A stretch of 64,000 nucleotides of DNA from a bacterium HR11 (GCA_002898535.1 BEHN01000002.1:124001-188000), one strand, 5' to 3'. Shown: positions 52,829-64,000, counted from the stretch's first letter. Translations and numbers: made by a program. Notes: generated from the letters alone by a model not told the origin.

Positions 52829-55237
52829 ATGGCCACGACGGAACGCTACCGAGTCCCGGAGACCCTCCCCATCCTCCCCTTGCGAGATGCCGTCCTGTTC
52901 CCGGACCTGGTCATGCCCCTCGTCGTCGGACGGGAAAAGTCGATCCGCCTGATCGACGACGCCCTGAAAGGCGACCACATCATCGGCGTCGTCACCCAGA
53001 AGGACGCCCAGGTCGAGGACCCCACGCCGAGTGACCTCCACGAAATCGGCGTGGCCGCCCTCATCACGAAGATGATCCGCATGCAGGACGGAACCCTGCG
53101 GGTCATCGTCCAGGGCCTGACCCGCATCCGCATCCGGGAACTCGTCGCCCTGGACCCTTACTTCAAGGCTCGGGTCCGGGTCCTGTACGAGGATTACAGC
53201 CCGTCGGTCGAGTTGGATGCCCTGATGCAACAGGCCAAGGAACTCTTTGAAAAGCTGGCCGAGATGGTCCCTCACATCTCTTCGGACCTCGTCAACGTCG
53301 TCCGCAACATCGACCATCCCGGCCGGCTCGCCGACGTCATCGCCCACAGCCTCCGGTCGGTCACGACCGACGAGAAGCAAGAGATCCTCGAGTTGGTCGA
53401 AATCCGGGCCCGTCTCGAACGGATCATTTACATCCTCAAGAAGGAGATCAGCATCATCGAAGTCCGTCAAAAAATTCAATCCGAAGTGAAAAACGAAATC
53501 GACCGGACCCAACGGGAGTACTGGCTCCGGGAGCAGTTGAAGGCCATCCAGAAGGAGCTCGGCGAGTACGACGACCGTCAGACGGAGGTCGAGGAGTTCA
53601 AGGAAAAGATCGAGAACGCCAAGATGCCCGAAGAGGTCCGCAAGGTCGCCGAGAAGGAGCTCAAGCGGCTCCAGAAGATGCATCCGGCCTCGGCCGAGTA
53701 CATCGTCTCCCGGACGTATCTCGAGTGGCTGACGGAGCTCCCCTGGTCGGTCGAGACGGAGGACAACCTGGACGTCAAGCATGCCGCCCAGGTCCTGGAC
53801 GAGGACCACTACGACCTCGAGCAGGTCAAGAAGCGGATCCTCGAGTACCTGGCCGTCCGTCAGCTCAAGAAGGACATGAAGGGGCCCATCCTGTGCTTTG
53901 TCGGGCCGCCGGGCGTCGGGAAGACGTCGCTGGGCCGGTCCATCGCCCGGGCCCTGGGTCGGAAGTTCATCCGCATCTCCCTGGGCGGTGTCCACGACGA
54001 GGCCGAGATCCGGGGCCACCGGCGGACGTATGTCGGCGCCCTGCCGGGCCGGATCATCCAGGGCATCCGCCGGGCGGGCACCCGCAACCCCGTGTTCATG
54101 CTGGACGAAATCGACAAGCTGGGCGTCGACTTTCGGGGCGACCCGGCGGCGGCCCTCCTGGAGGTCCTGGACCCCGAGCAGAACTTCTCGTTCTCAGACC
54201 ACTACCTGGAGGTCCCCTTTGACCTCTCGAAGGTCATGTTCATCTGCACGGCCAACGTGACGCACACGATCCCGCCGCCCCTGCTGGACCGGATGGAGGT
54301 CATCGAGCTTCCCGGCTACACGGACGACGAGAAGCTTCACATCGCCCGGGGCTTCCTGATCCCCAAGCAGTTGGACAACCACGGGCTGAAGCCCGAACAG
54401 CTCGAGTTCACCGACGAGGCCCTCCTGACGATCATCAACTCGTACACGCGGGAGGCGGGCGTCCGGAACCTGGAGCGGCAGATCGCCAACATCGCCCGGG
54501 CCGTCGCCAAGCGGATCGTCGAGGGGGCCCTCGAGAAGGAGGTCATCACGCCCGACAACGTCGCGACGTATCTGGGGCCGCCCAAGTTCTTCCCCGAGTC
54601 GGCCGAGCGGACGGCCAAGCCCGGCGTGGCGACGGGCCTGGCCTGGACGCCGACGGGCGGGGACATCATCTTCATCGAGGCGACCCGGATGGCCGGCAAG
54701 GGGAACCTCCTGTTGACGGGCTCTCTGGGCGACGTCATGAAGGAGTCGGCGCAGGCGGCCCTCTCGTACATCCGGTCCAAGGCGAGCCAGTACGGCATCG
54801 ACCCCGACGTCTTCCTGAACAGCGACATCCACATCCACATCCCGTCGGGGGCCATCCCGAAGGACGGGCCGTCGGCGGGGATCACGATCTTCATCGCCCT
54901 GCTGTCGCTCCTGACGGGCAAGAACGTCCGGCCCGACGTGGCGATGACGGGCGAGATCACGCTCCGGGGCGTCGTCCTGCCCATCGGCGGCGTCAAGGAG
55001 AAGATCCTGGCCGCCAAGCGGGCCGGCATCCGGCACGTCATCCTGCCCGAGCGGAACAAGGCGGACCTGGACGAGATCCCGGCCCACATCAAAGAGGGCC
55101 TCGAGTTCCACTTCGTCAAGGAGGTCGACGAGGCCGTGGCCATCGCCATCGGGCCCCTGGAGGCGGCCGCCGGGTTCGTGATCCCGCCGAAGCCGGGCGA
55201 GATGCCGGCCCAGGAGTTTCCCAAAGAGGTTCATTGA
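52829..55237 (+). CDS. lon: ATP-dependent Lon protease
   Basis: 802 residues from ATG 52829 (AAGGAG upstream). The N-terminal LON substrate domain (VPETLPILPLRDAVLFPDLV) is followed by coiled coil, an AAA+ module with Walker A FVGPPGVGKTSLG and Walker B VFMLDEIDKLG, and a C-terminal protease domain with the catalytic Ser in PKDGPSAGITIF and the Lys in GGVKEKILAAKRAGI. It degrades misfolded and regulatory proteins. The promoter region suggests dual sigma-54 and sigma-70 control. clpB follows 120 bp downstream. Confidence 0.97.
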   Translation: MATTERYRVPETLPILPLRDAVLFPDLVMPLVVGREKSIRLIDDALKGDHIIGVVTQKDAQVEDPTPSDLHEIGVAALITKMIRMQDGTLRVIVQGLTRIRIRELVALDPYFKARVRVLYEDYSPSVELDALMQQAKELFEKLAEMVPHISSDLVNVVRNIDHPGRLADVIAHSLRSVTTDEKQEILELVEIRARLERIIYILKKEISIIEVRQKIQSEVKNEIDRTQREYWLREQLKAIQKELGEYDDRQTEVEEFKEKIENAKMPEEVRKVAEKELKRLQKMHPASAEYIVSRTYLEWLTELPWSVETEDNLDVKHAAQVLDEDHYDLEQVKKRILEYLAVRQLKKDMKGPILCFVGPPGVGKTSLGRSIARALGRKFIRISLGGVHDEAEIRGHRRTYVGALPGRIIQGIRRAGTRNPVFMLDEIDKLGVDFRGDPAAALLEVLDPEQNFSFSDHYLEVPFDLSKVMFICTANVTHTIPPPLLDRMEVIELPGYTDDEKLHIARGFLIPKQLDNHGLKPEQLEFTDEALLTIINSYTREAGVRNLERQIANIARAVAKRIVEGALEKEVITPDNVATYLGPPKFFPESAERTAKPGVATGLAWTPTGGDIIFIEATRMAGKGNLLLTGSLGDVMKESAQAALSYIRSKASQYGIDPDVFLNSDIHIHIPSGAIPKDGPSAGITIFIALLSLLTGKNVRPDVAMTGEITLRGVVLPIGGVKEKILAAKRAGIRHVILPERNKADLDEIPAHIKEGLEFHFVKEVDEAVAIAIGPLEAAAGFVIPPKPGEMPAQEFPKEVH

Positions 55238-55360
55238 TAGTGGGCAAATGGGCAGGTCGGCAGGTCGGCAGATAGGCAGTAAGGCGGTAGGCAGATAGGC
55301 CAGAGGGCGGGAAGACCGTCCTCCCGAACCGAACGGCTCTGTTTACCGAGGGTGCTTCCC
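55238..55360. repeat. Spacer with a W3 tract and a partial REP-A
   Basis: W3 units (GGCAGGTCGGCAGGTC, GGCAGATAGGCAGTAA) fill 55243-55300. The end of a REP-A in minus orientation (GACCGTCCTCCCGAACC, then GAACGGCTCTGTTTA) covers 55312-55345, immediately before the clpB start. Confidence 0.75.
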
Positions 55361-57973
55361 ATGCGGCTGGACAAATTTACCTATAAAGCGCAAGAGGCGC
55401 TTCAAGAAGCCCAGGAACGGGCGATCCGCTACGGGCATCCCCAGTTGGAGCCCGAGCACCTGGCCGAGGCCCTCGTCGAGCAGGACCACGGCGTCGTCCC
55501 GGCCGTCCTGCAGAAGCTGAACGTCTCGCCCCAGCAGGTCGCCCGGGAATTGAAGCGGGTCATGGAGACGTTCCCCAAGGTCCAGGGCGGGACGACGGGC
55601 GTCTACGTATCGCCCCGTCTGCGGGAGGTCCTGGAGGGGGCCGAGCGGGAGGCCCAGCAGATGGGCGATGCCTACGTCAGCACGGAGCACCTGTTTTTGG
55701 CCCTGCTGGCCCTCCGAGACGGGGCCCTCGGTCGGGTCTTCGACCAGTTCCGGCTCCGGCGGGACGCCGTCTTGCGGGCCCTCCAGGAGGTCCGGGGCCA
55801 CCAGCGGGCGACGGACCCCCACGCCGAGGAGAAGTACCAGGTCCTCGAGCGGTTCACCATCGACCTGACCGAGATGGCCCGTCAGGGCAAGCTTGACCCC
55901 GTCATCGGCCGGGACGAGGAGATCCGGCGGGTCATTCAGATCCTGAGCCGCCGGACGAAGAACAACCCCGTCCTGGTCGGCGAGCCGGGCGTCGGCAAGA
56001 CGGCCATCGTGGAGGGTTTGGCCCAACGGATCGTCAACGGCGACGTCCCCGAGACGCTGAAGGACCGCCGGATCCTTCAGCTCGACATGGGGGCCATCAT
56101 CGCCGGGACGAAGTACCGGGGCGAGTTCGAGGAGCGCTTCAAGGCCCTCATCCAGGAGGTCGTCGAGTCGGAGGGCCGTATCATCTTGTTCATCGACGAG
56201 CTCCACACGGTCGTCGGGGCCGGGGCCGCCGAGGGCGCCGTCGACGCTTCCAACATGCTGAAGCCCCCGCTGGCCCGGGGGCTTCTCCGGTGCATCGGGG
56301 CGACGACCCTGACCGAGTACCGGAAGTACATCGAGAAGGACCCGGCCCTCGAGCGTCGCTTCCAGCCCGTCTACGTGCGGGAGCCTTCCGTCGAGGAGAC
56401 GATCGCCATCCTCCGGGGCCTGAAGGAGCGCTACGAGATCCACCACGGCGTCCGCATCAAGGACGGGGCCCTCGTCGCCGCCGCCGTCCTGTCCCATCGG
56501 TACATCGCCGACCGCTTCCTGCCCGACAAGGCCATCGACCTCATCGACGAGGCGGCCGCTCAGCTTCGGATGCAGATCGACAGCCTGCCCCTCCCCATCG
56601 ACGGGGTCCGCCGCCGCATCACGCAACTCGAGATCGAGCGCCAGGCCCTGAAGAAGGAGACGGACCCCGATGCCCTCGAACGCCTCCGCAAGCTCGAGGC
56701 CGAGCTTGCCCAGCTCCAGGAGCGGATGGACCGGCTGAACGCCAAGTGGCAGGCCGAAAAGGCCCAGATCCAGAAGATCCGGGACCTCAAGGCCCGGCTC
56801 GACGAGCTCCGCTTCCTCGAACAGCAGGCCGAGCGCCGGGGCGACCTCGAACGGGCGGCCCAGATCCGCTACGGCCACATCCCGGAGGTCCAACGTCAGC
56901 TCGAGGCGGCCCAAAAGCGGCTGGCCGAAATCCAGGGCGACGACCCCCTCCTCCGGGAGGAGGTCGACGAGGAGCAGGTCGCCCTCGTCGTCTCCAAGTG
57001 GACGGGCATCCCCGTGGCGAAGCTCTTAGAGAGCGAACGGGAGAAGCTCCTCCACATGGAGGAACGCCTCCGTCGCCGGGTCGTCGGCCAGGACGAGGCC
57101 CTCGAAAAGGTCGCCAACGCCATCCGCCGCGCCCGGGCCGGCCTCCAGGACCCGCACCGGCCCATCGGGAGCTTCCTGTTCCTGGGTCCGACGGGCGTCG
57201 GCAAGACCGAGACGGCCCGGGCCCTGGCCGAGTTCCTGTTCGACGACGAAAAGGCCATGATCCGCATCGACATGTCCGAGTACATGGAGAAGCACTCGGT
57301 CGCCCGGCTCATCGGGGCCCCGCCCGGCTACGTCGGCTACGAAGAGGGCGGCCAGCTGACGGAGGCCGTCCGGCGTCGGCCCTACTCGGTCATCCTGTTG
57401 GACGAGGTCGAGAAGGCCCATCCCGACGTCTTCAACGTCCTCCTGCAAATCCTGGAAGACGGCCGGCTGACGGACGGCAAGGGCCGGACCGTCGACTTCA
57501 CGAACACCGTCATCATCATGACGTCCAACCTGGGGAGCCAGTGGATCCTGGAGATGGGCCCCGGCCGGGAAGAGGAGGTCCGGGAACGCATCCTGCAGGC
57601 CCTCCGGAGCTTCTTCCGGCCCGAGTTCCTGAACCGGATCGACGAGATCGTCATCTTCCGTTCCCTCGGCGAAGAACAGTTGTCCCAGATCGTGGACATC
57701 CAGGTCGCCCGACTCAACGAGTACCTGGCGCCGCGTAAGATCGAAGTCCGCCTGACGGAGGCGGCCCGACGGGCGCTGGTCGAGCTGGGCTACGACCCGG
57801 CCTTCGGGGCCCGGCCCTTGCGGCGGACGATCCAGCGGTACATCCAGGATGAGCTGGCCCGGCGGGTCTTGGCGGGCGAGGTCCACGAGGGCGACGTCGT
57901 CGAGGTCGACTACACGTCCGAGGCGGGCTTCACGTTCCGGGTCGTCGACCACCGGGCGGCGGCCGCCGCTTGA
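55361..57973 (+). CDS. clpB: ClpB disaggregase
   Basis: 870 residues from ATG 55361. N-domain repeats ([20 protein letters not shown]), NBD1 with Walker [16 protein letters not shown] and Walker [15 protein letters not shown], a middle coiled-coil domain (about 405-525, which identifies ClpB rather than ClpA/C), NBD2 with [16 protein letters not shown] and [20 protein letters not shown], and a C-terminal D2-small domain. It rescues aggregated proteins with DnaK. No CIRCE or HspR site is visible in front of it. Confidence 0.97.
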   Translation: MRLDKFTYKAQEALQEAQERAIRYGHPQLEPEHLAEALVEQDHGVVPAVLQKLNVSPQQVARELKRVMETFPKVQGGTTGVYVSPRLREVLEGAEREAQQMGDAYVSTEHLFLALLALRDGALGRVFDQFRLRRDAVLRALQEVRGHQRATDPHAEEKYQVLERFTIDLTEMARQGKLDPVIGRDEEIRRVIQILSRRTKNNPVLVGEPGVGKTAIVEGLAQRIVNGDVPETLKDRRILQLDMGAIIAGTKYRGEFEERFKALIQEVVESEGRIILFIDELHTVVGAGAAEGAVDASNMLKPPLARGLLRCIGATTLTEYRKYIEKDPALERRFQPVYVREPSVEETIAILRGLKERYEIHHGVRIKDGALVAAAVLSHRYIADRFLPDKAIDLIDEAAAQLRMQIDSLPLPIDGVRRRITQLEIERQALKKETDPDALERLRKLEAELAQLQERMDRLNAKWQAEKAQIQKIRDLKARLDELRFLEQQAERRGDLERAAQIRYGHIPEVQRQLEAAQKRLAEIQGDDPLLREEVDEEQVALVVSKWTGIPVAKLLESEREKLLHMEERLRRRVVGQDEALEKVANAIRRARAGLQDPHRPIGSFLFLGPTGVGKTETARALAEFLFDDEKAMIRIDMSEYMEKHSVARLIGAPPGYVGYEEGGQLTEAVRRRPYSVILLDEVEKAHPDVFNVLLQILEDGRLTDGKGRTVDFTNTVIIMTSNLGSQWILEMGPGREEEVRERILQALRSFFRPEFLNRIDEIVIFRSLGEEQLSQIVDIQVARLNEYLAPRKIEVRLTEAARRALVELGYDPAFGARPLRRTIQRYIQDELARRVLAGEVHEGDVVEVDYTSEAGFTFRVVDHRAAAAA

Positions 57974-58009
57974 CGGACGCGGGCTCCCGGGCCGGGATAG
58001 GACTCGGCC

Positions 58010-58330
58010 GTGCGATACGACTGGCGTCAGGACCCGGCGATCCCCCGCATCATCGAGGCGCTCCGAGCATACGGGGCCGAGCGGATCATCCTGTTTGGCT
58101 CCCGGGCTCGCGGGGAGGCCGAGGAAGATAGCGACTACGACCTGGTCGTCGTCGCCCGGACCGACCGGTCTTTCATCGACCGACTGGGGGACGTCGTTCC
58201 TTTCATCCTGCGAGCGGGTGTCCGGATGGAAGTCATCGTCTATACACCCGAAGAATGGGCGTTGATGCGTCGACTCCCCTTTGGGGAAACGGTCGAGCGG
58301 GAGGGCATCGTCCTGTATGAAGCTGTATGA
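58010..58330 (+). CDS. MNT-type minimal nucleotidyltransferase (antitoxin-like)
   Basis: 106 residues from GTG 58010. The nucleotidyltransferase signature GSRARGEAEEDSDYDLVVVA contains G-S-x10-D-x-D. In HEPN/MNT pairs such a protein AMPylates and silences the HEPN RNase. It overlaps the next gene by 14 bp. Confidence 0.88.
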   Translation: MRYDWRQDPAIPRIIEALRAYGAERIILFGSRARGEAEEDSDYDLVVVARTDRSFIDRLGDVVPFILRAGVRMEVIVYTPEEWALMRRLPFGETVEREGIVLYEAV

Positions 58331-58730
58331 GGTCGAAGCTCGGCGGTGGTTGCAAGAAGCGGAGAACGACCTTCGGGTCGTCCGAACGCTCGTTCGGGGA
58401 CGCCATTACGCGGCGGCCTGCTTTTATTCTCAGCAAGCTGCCGAGAAAGCCCTCAAGGCCCTCCTCTATGACCGCCGAGTCCGTCCGCCTTTCACTCACT
58501 CGGTCGCCGAACTCCTGAGGCAATGTGCCGCCCTGGTCCCCAGCCTCGGGTCGATGGAAGCGGAAGCGTCCCTATTAGACCAGTATTACATCCCGACTCG
58601 CTATCCCGACGCCTTGCCGGCGCCCGCCGTGCCCAGCCAAAGGTACACGTCCCAGCAAGCCCGAGCCGCCCGTCGGTCGGCGGAACGGATCGTCGCCGCC
58701 GTCCGTTCAGCCCTGGGGGTCTCGGGATGA
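58317..58730 (+). CDS. HEPN-domain protein (toxin-like partner of the MNT protein)
   Basis: 137 residues from ATG 58317. HEPN helical pattern: ARRWLQEAENDLRVVRTLV, YAAACFYSQQAAEKALKALL. R-x4-H is present in RPPFTHSV, consistent with an RNase motif, then LLDQYYIPTRYPDALP. It pairs with the MNT gene. The 3' end overlaps the convergent symporter gene by 24 bp. Toxicity cannot be shown from sequence. Confidence 0.85.
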   Translation: MKLYEVEARRWLQEAENDLRVVRTLVRGRHYAAACFYSQQAAEKALKALLYDRRVRPPFTHSVAELLRQCAALVPSLGSMEAEASLLDQYYIPTRYPDALPAPAVPSQRYTSQQARAARRSAERIVAAVRSALGVSG

Positions 58731-60170
58731 GCGCCGATCCCCTCCCAAGGACCCCACCCAGGCGGCGGCCAGGCTCGCCGGGAGGGCGACCGTCAGCATG
58801 TGCACGCCCGTAAGGGCTTCCATCTCCAGGCCCCGCCACAGGAGGCCGGCCAGGCCGCCTGTGACCATCGAGGCAATGGCCCCCCGCCGGGTGGCCCGCC
58901 GCCAGTACACGCCCAATAGCATCGGCACGAAGAGGGCCACACAGTAGACGGCGGCGACCATCTCGAGGGTCCGGACGAGGCCCGGCAGGACCAAGGCGCA
59001 CCCGACGGCGATCCCACCCAGAACAGCCGTGAGGCCCCGGGACCGACGGAGCCCCTGGAGATCATTCCTCCCCCACCCGACGGCCAGGTCCCGGATGACG
59101 ACCGTGGCGGCCCCGAGGAGGACGCTGTCGCAGGTCGACATGACGGCCGCCGCCAGGGCGGCCAGGACGACGCCCCCTAAGACGGGGTCTAAGAGGCCCT
59201 CGACGAGGGCCGGGAGGGCCCGAATCTGCTCGACGGTCCCGGTCGGTGCAAGACCCGGATACAGCCGCCGGGCCACCATGCCCGCCAGGGCGACCAAGGC
59301 GCCCAAGGGCACCAAGACCAGGGCGGCGACTCCGCAGGCCCAGCGGGCCGTGGCGGGGTCCCGCGTCGCCAGGACCCGTTGGACGGTACTCTGCATCGTC
59401 ACGTGCCAGGTCGTCGACATAATGACCCAGGCGACGACCGTACTGCCTAAGGCGAAGACGTCCCACCCGGAGACGGGTCGCCGGGTCAGAGGATTCAGCC
59501 AAGCCGGGCCCAGTTCTTCGAACCCGCGCGCCGCCGGCGGCCCGTCAAGGGCCGTCAGGCCGCCGACCGACCGGAGTCCGACGACGACGAGCGTTAGGAA
59601 GCCGACGACGATCCAGACCAGTTGGACGTTGTCCGTCCAGTGAACGGCCCAGATGCCGCCCCGGACGGAATACACGATGACGACCAGGCCGGCCAGGACG
59701 ATACCCATCTGGACCGACCAGCCCGTCATCTGGGCCACGACCGCCCCCAGGGCAAGGAGCTGGACCCCCAGGAAGAGGACCAGACCGACCAGAGCGAGGA
59801 CAGTCGCCAGGCGGCCCGCCGCTGGACCGTACCGCCGGGCGATGAACTCGGGGACGGTATACACGGCCCGTCGTCGGAGGACCGGGCCGAGCGTGAGACC
59901 TAACAGGAGCAGGCCCACGCCGGCACTCCAGAGGTACCAGCCGGCTGACAGCCCCACGTAGTAAGCGACGCCGGCCGCCCCGAGGGTCGACCCGGCCCCG
60001 ATAGCCGTCGCCGCCAGGGACCCGGCCGTGATCCAGACGCCGTGCTGACGACCGGCCAGCAGATAGTCGTCCAGGGAACGGACTTTCCGTCGGGCCGCGA
60101 CCTCCCCGATGACCAGCATCAGCAGGAGATAGCCACCGAATACGACCCACCGGATGACGGTCGGCTCCAT
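58707..60170 (-). CDS. Sodium:solute symporter (SSS family)
   Basis: 487 residues with about 13 hydrophobic segments. LeuT-fold SSS features: VRSLDDYLLAGRQHGVWI, SLAATAIGAGSTLGAAGVAY, YTVPEFIARRYG, GGIWAVHWTDNVQLVWI and a late block MSTCDSVLLGAATVVIRDL. The substrate (sugar, amino acid or carboxylate) cannot be assigned. It is convergent with the HEPN gene. Confidence 0.9.
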   Translation of the reverse strand: MEPTVIRWVVFGGYLLLMLVIGEVAARRKVRSLDDYLLAGRQHGVWITAGSLAATAIGAGSTLGAAGVAYYVGLSAGWYLWSAGVGLLLLGLTLGPVLRRRAVYTVPEFIARRYGPAAGRLATVLALVGLVLFLGVQLLALGAVVAQMTGWSVQMGIVLAGLVVIVYSVRGGIWAVHWTDNVQLVWIVVGFLTLVVVGLRSVGGLTALDGPPAARGFEELGPAWLNPLTRRPVSGWDVFALGSTVVAWVIMSTTWHVTMQSTVQRVLATRDPATARWACGVAALVLVPLGALVALAGMVARRLYPGLAPTGTVEQIRALPALVEGLLDPVLGGVVLAALAAAVMSTCDSVLLGAATVVIRDLAVGWGRNDLQGLRRSRGLTAVLGGIAVGCALVLPGLVRTLEMVAAVYCVALFVPMLLGVYWRRATRRGAIASMVTGGLAGLLWRGLEMEALTGVHMLTVALPASLAAAWVGSLGGDRRSSRDPQG

Positions 60171-60272
60171 GGCCTGAGTAGAAGGGACCCCAGACTACAG
60201 ACCCGCCGAGTGGGTCATCGGAATCCCTCGCCCCGAGACGAGGCAACCCAGCTTTCGAAATAGGTCTATGGT
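60171..60272. repeat. Spacer with REP-E copy 2 and W4 words
   Basis: REP-E (60219-60272) reads GGAATCCCTCGCCCCGAGAC, then CAACCCAGCTTTCG, and ends in GGTCTATGGTC. W4 words continue as CTATGGTCCTTGGTC into the end of the next gene. Confidence 0.6.
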
Positions 60273-61145
60273 CTATGGTCCTTGGTCTTTTCTCCCCCCA
60301 GGGCCTGCATCGTAGCGCGGGGACGAGTCGGAAAGATAGGTCGGGACCGAGGACGCTGGTTCGACGGCGGGTCGGCGTCGCCGGATCGGGTAGGCCGCCC
60401 CGTCCCGGGCCAGGGCAAAGGGGGTCGAGAAGAGCCGGCGGCACTGCTGACGGAACGCCGGCGTCAGGGCGTCCGGATAGAAGTGCGTCAAGATGGTCTG
60501 CTCGGCCTCGGCCCACCGGGCCAGGGTAGCCGCCGATTCGGGCCACAGGTGGGGTCGGGACGGCTCCCGGTGGGCACACTCCAGGAGCAAGACCGTCGTC
60601 CGGTACGCGAGCTGAACGAGGGTCAGACACCAGGTCGTATCCCCACTGTAGGTCAGCGAGGCTCCATCGGGAAAATCGAGCCGGTAGGCCAGGCTCCCGG
60701 GGACGTGGGCGACGGCGCCGGTCGTCAGACCCACGCCGTCCCAGAGGGGGACCCGCTCGCCGGCCTCGAGGGGCCGTAGGGGGACGAGGTCCATCGACAG
60801 GCCCGGGGTCGCCCGGACCCACTGCTCGACCTGCCGGAGGGTCTCCCGGGAGGCTATCACCGTCGGACCGGGCCGCCGACGGGGGACGAGGGACATCGTG
60901 AAGAGGAGCGTCAGCGTGTCGAGGCAGTGGTCCAGATGGGGATGCGAGAGGAGGACATAGTCGATGCGTTGGAATCGGACGTACCGGCTGGCCGCATGCC
61001 AGACCCCCGGCCCCAGGTCCAGCAGGAGGCCCCGACCGGCGTACAGGACGAGATGGCCCGCCGGCCGACGGCCGCCGACCGGGACGCCGGTGCCCGAGCC
61101 TAAGACGACGAGGCGGGGATCTTGCCGACCTGCCGACCGGGCCAT
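60273..61145 (-). CDS. MBL-fold metal-dependent hydrolase (RNase Z-like)
   Basis: 290 residues. Metallo-beta-lactamase motifs: LVVLGSGTGVPVGGRRPAGH, LLLDLGPGVWH, LLSHPHLDHCLDTL (H-x-H-x-D-H), LTYSGDTTWCLTLVQLA, LLLECAHREP and TILTHFYPDAL. The layout resembles RNase Z/arylsulfatase-like proteins acting on phosphodiesters or small esters, but the tRNA-binding exosite is not evident. The last 40 residues are low-complexity, and the stop lies within W4 words. Confidence 0.88.
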   Translation of the reverse strand: MARSAGRQDPRLVVLGSGTGVPVGGRRPAGHLVLYAGRGLLLDLGPGVWHAASRYVRFQRIDYVLLSHPHLDHCLDTLTLLFTMSLVPRRRPGPTVIASRETLRQVEQWVRATPGLSMDLVPLRPLEAGERVPLWDGVGLTTGAVAHVPGSLAYRLDFPDGASLTYSGDTTWCLTLVQLAYRTTVLLLECAHREPSRPHLWPESAATLARWAEAEQTILTHFYPDALTPAFRQQCRRLFSTPFALARDGAAYPIRRRRPAVEPASSVPTYLSDSSPRYDAGPGGRKDQGP

Positions 61146-61163
61146 CCGGGTCCCTCCGACCGG

Positions 61164-61586
61164 TCAGTATTCGCTATAGGGGACCCCGTTGGAGTCCCGG
61201 CCGGACGCCAGGCTCCGGACGTCCCGGATACACATCCGACTCGGGTCGTCGGGGTCCGCCTCCCGGACCCAGTCCCAAGTGGCTTGTTGCGTGATCGGGT
61301 CCTTGGGGATCGCCCGAAGGTATCCCAGACGGACGAGGTCCTGCTCGTTTTGAAGGCACGCCCCCCGATGGTCGATGTAGTACTGATTGATGACGTCCCG
61401 CATGCGGTTCAAGTTTTCTTTGAGGACCGACTCCTTGGTCTTCTGGACGCTCCGTTGATAGGCCGGCAGGGCGATCCCGACCAGGAGGCCGATGATCGTC
61501 AGGACGACGATCAACTCCAGAAGCGTAAAGCCCCCCGCACCCACCCTGCATCCTGTAGTCCGTATCTTGTACTTGGCACTCCTCAT
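61164..61586 (-). CDS. Type IV pilin/pseudopilin-like protein
   Basis: 140 residues. The prepilin signature is GGFTLLELIVVLTIIGLLVG, with cleavage after Gly and Glu at +5, followed by a GspG-like body (AYQRSVQKTKESVLKENLNR, LVRLGYLRAIPKDPITQQ). The leader MRSAKYKIRTTGCRVGAG is encoded by a W2-like heptamer run (61543-61573); a GTG just before GAGGF would give a shorter leader. ATG 61586 has AAGGGACGGG upstream. It lies 9 bp after the second pilin gene. Confidence 0.85.
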   Translation of the reverse strand: MRSAKYKIRTTGCRVGAGGFTLLELIVVLTIIGLLVGIALPAYQRSVQKTKESVLKENLNRMRDVINQYYIDHRGACLQNEQDLVRLGYLRAIPKDPITQQATWDWVREADPDDPSRMCIRDVRSLASGRDSNGVPYSEY

Positions 61587-61595
61587 CCCGTCCCT

Positions 61596-62132
61596 TCACC
61601 ACTCGCAGTAGCGGCTCTTCCCGTCCAGGGCCGGCCGACAGGACTTCGTGTACACGTCGTAGACGTGACGGCCGCACCAGCCGGGCGGCGCTTCTCCCGC
61701 CTGGGGCGGCTTTTGGTCGATACAGAGCTGGCCCCATTCCGTGGAACCGGTCATAGGGTCCTCCGGGACCCGACGGAGGAAGCGATATTTTTGCTCCCGG
61801 GTCCCCTGACCGGGGACCGTGGTCTTCACCGTGACCCACTCGGTCAGGGCTTCGAGATTTTTAGGATACTTCGTCTCAGGGTCCATCACGGGCGGATCGA
61901 CCGTGACGGTACTGCCCGGCGGCAGGCCCGGGGGATCGACGGCCCGATGGAACTCGTCGATGGCCGTCCGTAAGACCCGGAGGGCCCGGCGCAGTTCGGC
62001 CTCCTTCTGACGTTGGACGACGACCTGGGCCAGGGGGATCGCCAGACCGGCCAAGATGGCCAGAATCGTCGCCGTGACGATCAGCTCCAGAAGGGTCATC
62101 CCGCGCGGGTCGGGTCGGTTCCGACAGGTCAT
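61596..62132 (-). CDS. Type II secretion / type IV pseudopilin-like protein
   Basis: 178 residues from ATG 62132 (GGAGGACG upstream). The prepilin leader MTCRNRPDPRG is followed by MTLLELIVTATILAILAGLA, a variant with Met at +1 and Glu at +5, then a GspG-like body (EAELRRALRVLRTAIDEFHR, FLRRVPEDPMTG). Four cysteines in the C-terminal third may form disulfides. No secretin, ATPase or peptidase gene is in the window, so the assembly machine must be elsewhere. Confidence 0.87.
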   Translation of the reverse strand: MTCRNRPDPRGMTLLELIVTATILAILAGLAIPLAQVVVQRQKEAELRRALRVLRTAIDEFHRAVDPPGLPPGSTVTVDPPVMDPETKYPKNLEALTEWVTVKTTVPGQGTREQKYRFLRRVPEDPMTGSTEWGQLCIDQKPPQAGEAPPGWCGRHVYDVYTKSCRPALDGKSRYCEW

Positions 62133-63941
<1,809 letters not shown>

Positions 63942-64000
63942 GCGGGCAGTAAGGCAGGGTGTTGGGAGGCCTTACCCGTGGGGACATTTCGGTATCCCAT
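63942..64000. repeat. Window end: start of another repeat-like spacer
   Basis: GGGCAGTAAGGCAGGGTG is a short W3-like run directly after the proS stop. Nothing else can be judged before the window ends. Confidence 0.35.

Overview
This window is a 64 kb stretch of a GC-rich (clearly above 60 percent by eye) bacterial chromosome. It carries sigma-54-type promoter DNA, type IV/II pseudopilins, a bactofilin beside parAB, ETF-quinone oxidoreductase and an archaeal/eukaryote-type prolyl-tRNA synthetase. This fits a diderm, aerobic or facultative, GC-rich lineage outside the best-studied phyla (an Acidobacteriota- or deltaproteobacteria-like background is my guess and is not proven). Nearly all genes are chromosomal. 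The only mobile element seen is one degenerate IS4-type insertion.

Layout. 1-3008: sulfate assimilation operon (siroheme sulfite/nitrite reductase fused to a MoaD-like sulfur carrier, APS reductase, APS kinase with an unknown N-terminal domain). 3061-4734: ETF-quinone oxidoreductase. About 5140-5445: candidate structured RNA. 5558-9164: tgt, a small membrane protein, a DmpA-type peptidase and an OmpR-type regulator. 9441-14434: TPR lipoprotein, FHA-RDD protein, bactofilin, ParB, ParA, zinc-ribbon coiled-coil protein and tRNA-Met(CAU). 14732-18863: hicAB, rpoD, thiG, trpC. 19332-25600: PHP phosphoesterase and three signalling proteins (FHA-GAF-cyclase, HD-GYP, receiver protein). 25655-30413: valS, nadC, quinone-oxidoreductase-like MDR protein. 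30749-31948: decayed IS4-type element. 32076-37826: hutH, Uma2 protein and a selenoneine/ergothioneine-type cluster senA-senB-egtD. 38147-49579: membrane protein, exported deacetylase-like protein, mnmE, ECF sigma with a possible partner, yggT, yggS, pterin-binding protein, anti-sigma kinase, DUF4388 protein, dprA, trmI. 49725-57973: fatty-acyl-AMP ligase-like enzyme, a 1.3 kb repeat-rich spacer, lon, clpB. 58010-63941: MNT/HEPN pair, Na+/solute symporter, MBL hydrolase, two pseudopilins, proS.

The most unusual property is between the genes. Intergenic DNA is built from a small vocabulary of degenerate 7-8 bp tandem words (called W1-W5 here: CGGGAATT, GATGCAA, GGCAGGTC, CTATGGT, CCATTCG) and from dispersed elements of 25-130 bp (called REP-A to REP-E here). 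W1 and W2 tracts sit just upstream of genes in a nearly constant orientation relative to the gene, and two tracts have been captured as signal or leader-peptide coding sequence.

Working together: the first operon would reduce APS to sulfite and sulfide and may load sulfide straight onto its own C-terminal -Gly-Gly carrier. The senA-senB-egtD cluster would make hercynine and couple it to a selenosugar to give selenoneine. The senB reading frame is interrupted at codon 4 by a UGA that is followed by a SECIS-like hairpin; a one-base indel or nonsense mutation explains it as well or better.
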